From contig CAKNXK010000025.1 of the NCBI GenBank assembly GCA_932182025.1, forward strand, positions 1 through 29,598: a stretch of 29,598 nt of DNA. Direction: 5' to 3'. Position numbers and translations under genes: made by a program. This DNA comes from an uncultured Candidatus Melainabacteria bacterium (lineage in GTDB: Bacteria > Cyanobacteriota > Vampirovibrionia > Gastranaerophilales > Gastranaerophilaceae). Of this stretch, positions 29,382 through 29,598 are shown piece by piece (the first letter of the stretch is position 1; each line of letters begins with the position of its first letter). The notes beneath the pieces were generated by a model, which had not been told where the DNA came from, did not search any database, and worked only from the letters and a program-made list of their open reading frames with translations.

Positions 29382-29411
29382 TTTATACCACACTTTTAAA
29401 TCCTTTGTCAA
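29382..29411 (-). promoter_or_regulatory. Sigma70 promoter of the DUF1653 operon
   Basis: On the minus strand a perfect TTGACA (29411-29406), 18-base spacer, then TATAAA (29387-29382). The predicted start is about 65 bases before the DUF1653 ATG. It lies just after the terminator of the upstream gene. Confidence 0.75.
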
Positions 29412-29426
29412 GTGTATAAAAGAAAA

Positions 29427-29450
29427 AAGGCGGGAAAAATTTCCCGCCTT
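29427..29450 (-). terminator. Intrinsic terminator of the gene at the right edge
   Basis: AAGGCGGGAAA (29427-29437) pairs perfectly with TTTCCCGCCTT (29440-29450), followed on the minus strand by TTTTTCTTTTAT. It lies four bases past the minus-strand stop at 29455. Confidence 0.9.
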
Positions 29451-29454
29451 AGTT

Positions 29455-29598
29455 TTATTTGATTTTTTTCTCAAGTTCTTCAATACGTTTTTCAAGTTCT
29501 TGAATTTTCTTTTCTTGAGCAGAAGTTCTTGTATCAAGCTCTTTTACGGCATTGATAACAGCGTAGAACATGTCTTCCATTCTTATTCTCAAGAAACC
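29455..29598 (-). CDS. C-terminal end of a protein closing in a coiled coil (partial), possibly a tail-fibre/S74-type end
   Basis: The minus strand enters the window in an open frame that ends after 47 residues: GFLRIRMEDMFYAVINAVKELDTRTSAQ, then a heptad-rich tail EKKIQELEKRIEELEKKIK. A short helix (YAVINAVKEL) followed by a charged coiled coil at the very end resembles the C-termini of proteins with an intramolecular-chaperone (Peptidase_S74) domain, which end in I-x-A-I-K-E-L plus a coiled coil. With only the tail visible this is a guess. A strong terminator follows four bases later. Confidence 0.6.
   Translation of the reverse strand, partial: GFLRIRMEDMFYAVINAVKELDTRTSAQEKKIQELEKRIEELEKKIK

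Noticed and set aside
29355..29537. 60-codon minus-strand frame overlapping the terminator and promoter
   Set aside because: It is out of phase with the better frame ending at 29455 and runs through a terminator hairpin and a strong promoter, so it is a shadow frame.

Overview
This 29.6 kb window comes from an AT-rich, densely coding bacterial chromosome. The gene content (flagellar FliJ/FliK/hook genes, CdaA diadenylate cyclase, an extended RecJ, CtpA, ComF, YidD, an AGCS symporter, many TPR proteins and several small membrane proteins I cannot place) best fits a gut member of Melainabacteria/Vampirovibrionia (Gastranaerophilales-like, the non-photosynthetic sister group of Cyanobacteria). 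This is an inference from gene content. No rRNA, tRNA, CRISPR array, transposase or prophage is visible.

Layout. 1-2758 (+): the tail of an unidentified acidic protein, a TPR protein and recN. 2807-4920 (-): a membrane-anchored small heat-shock protein and an AGCS sodium:amino-acid symporter. 4921-5244 is a gene-free stretch with a probable symporter promoter flanked by two TTGTWACAA palindromes, a terminator, and an odd element made of three 42-nt-spaced repeats. 5245-7515 (-): a short flagellar operon fliJ-fliK-hook/rod gene. 7631-9930: four lineage-specific proteins (EF-hand-like, two small membrane proteins, a HEAT-repeat protein). 10017-11335 looks like a small accessory island: two XRE regulators, a plus-strand promoter feeding only a six-codon frame, a 65-aa protein, and an overlapping coiled-coil gene broken by one base in an A6 run. 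11407-14475 (-): lysA-cdaA-yitT operon. 14611-16570 (+): a possible FlgM-like protein, a TPR protein and a YkgJ-type Cys-cluster protein. 16557-17249 (-): a secreted helical protein. 17297-20428 (+): argS, a lipoprotein and nth. 20379-25272 (-): comF, ctpA, recJ and a membrane protein. The remainder holds a small orphan gene, ychF, yidD, a kinase resembling animal phosphomevalonate kinase, a large unknown membrane protein, a coupled DUF1653/52-aa gene pair behind a possible attenuator, and the C-terminus of a protein ending in a coiled coil.

How the genes relate. DNA repair (recN, recJ, nth), translation/ribosome (argS, ychF), envelope (ctpA, yidD, symporter, YitT) and motility genes are interleaved in short operons, often with 1-8 nt overlaps that imply translational coupling. 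Convergent neighbours overlap by 4 to 50 nt. Several genes lack a Shine-Dalgarno sequence and instead have a -10 hexamer ending six bases before the ATG, which predicts leaderless mRNAs. The least ordinary material is the triple-repeat element at 5115-5230, the frameshifted gene at 11107-11276 with its surrounding island, and the leader hairpin at 29333-29355.
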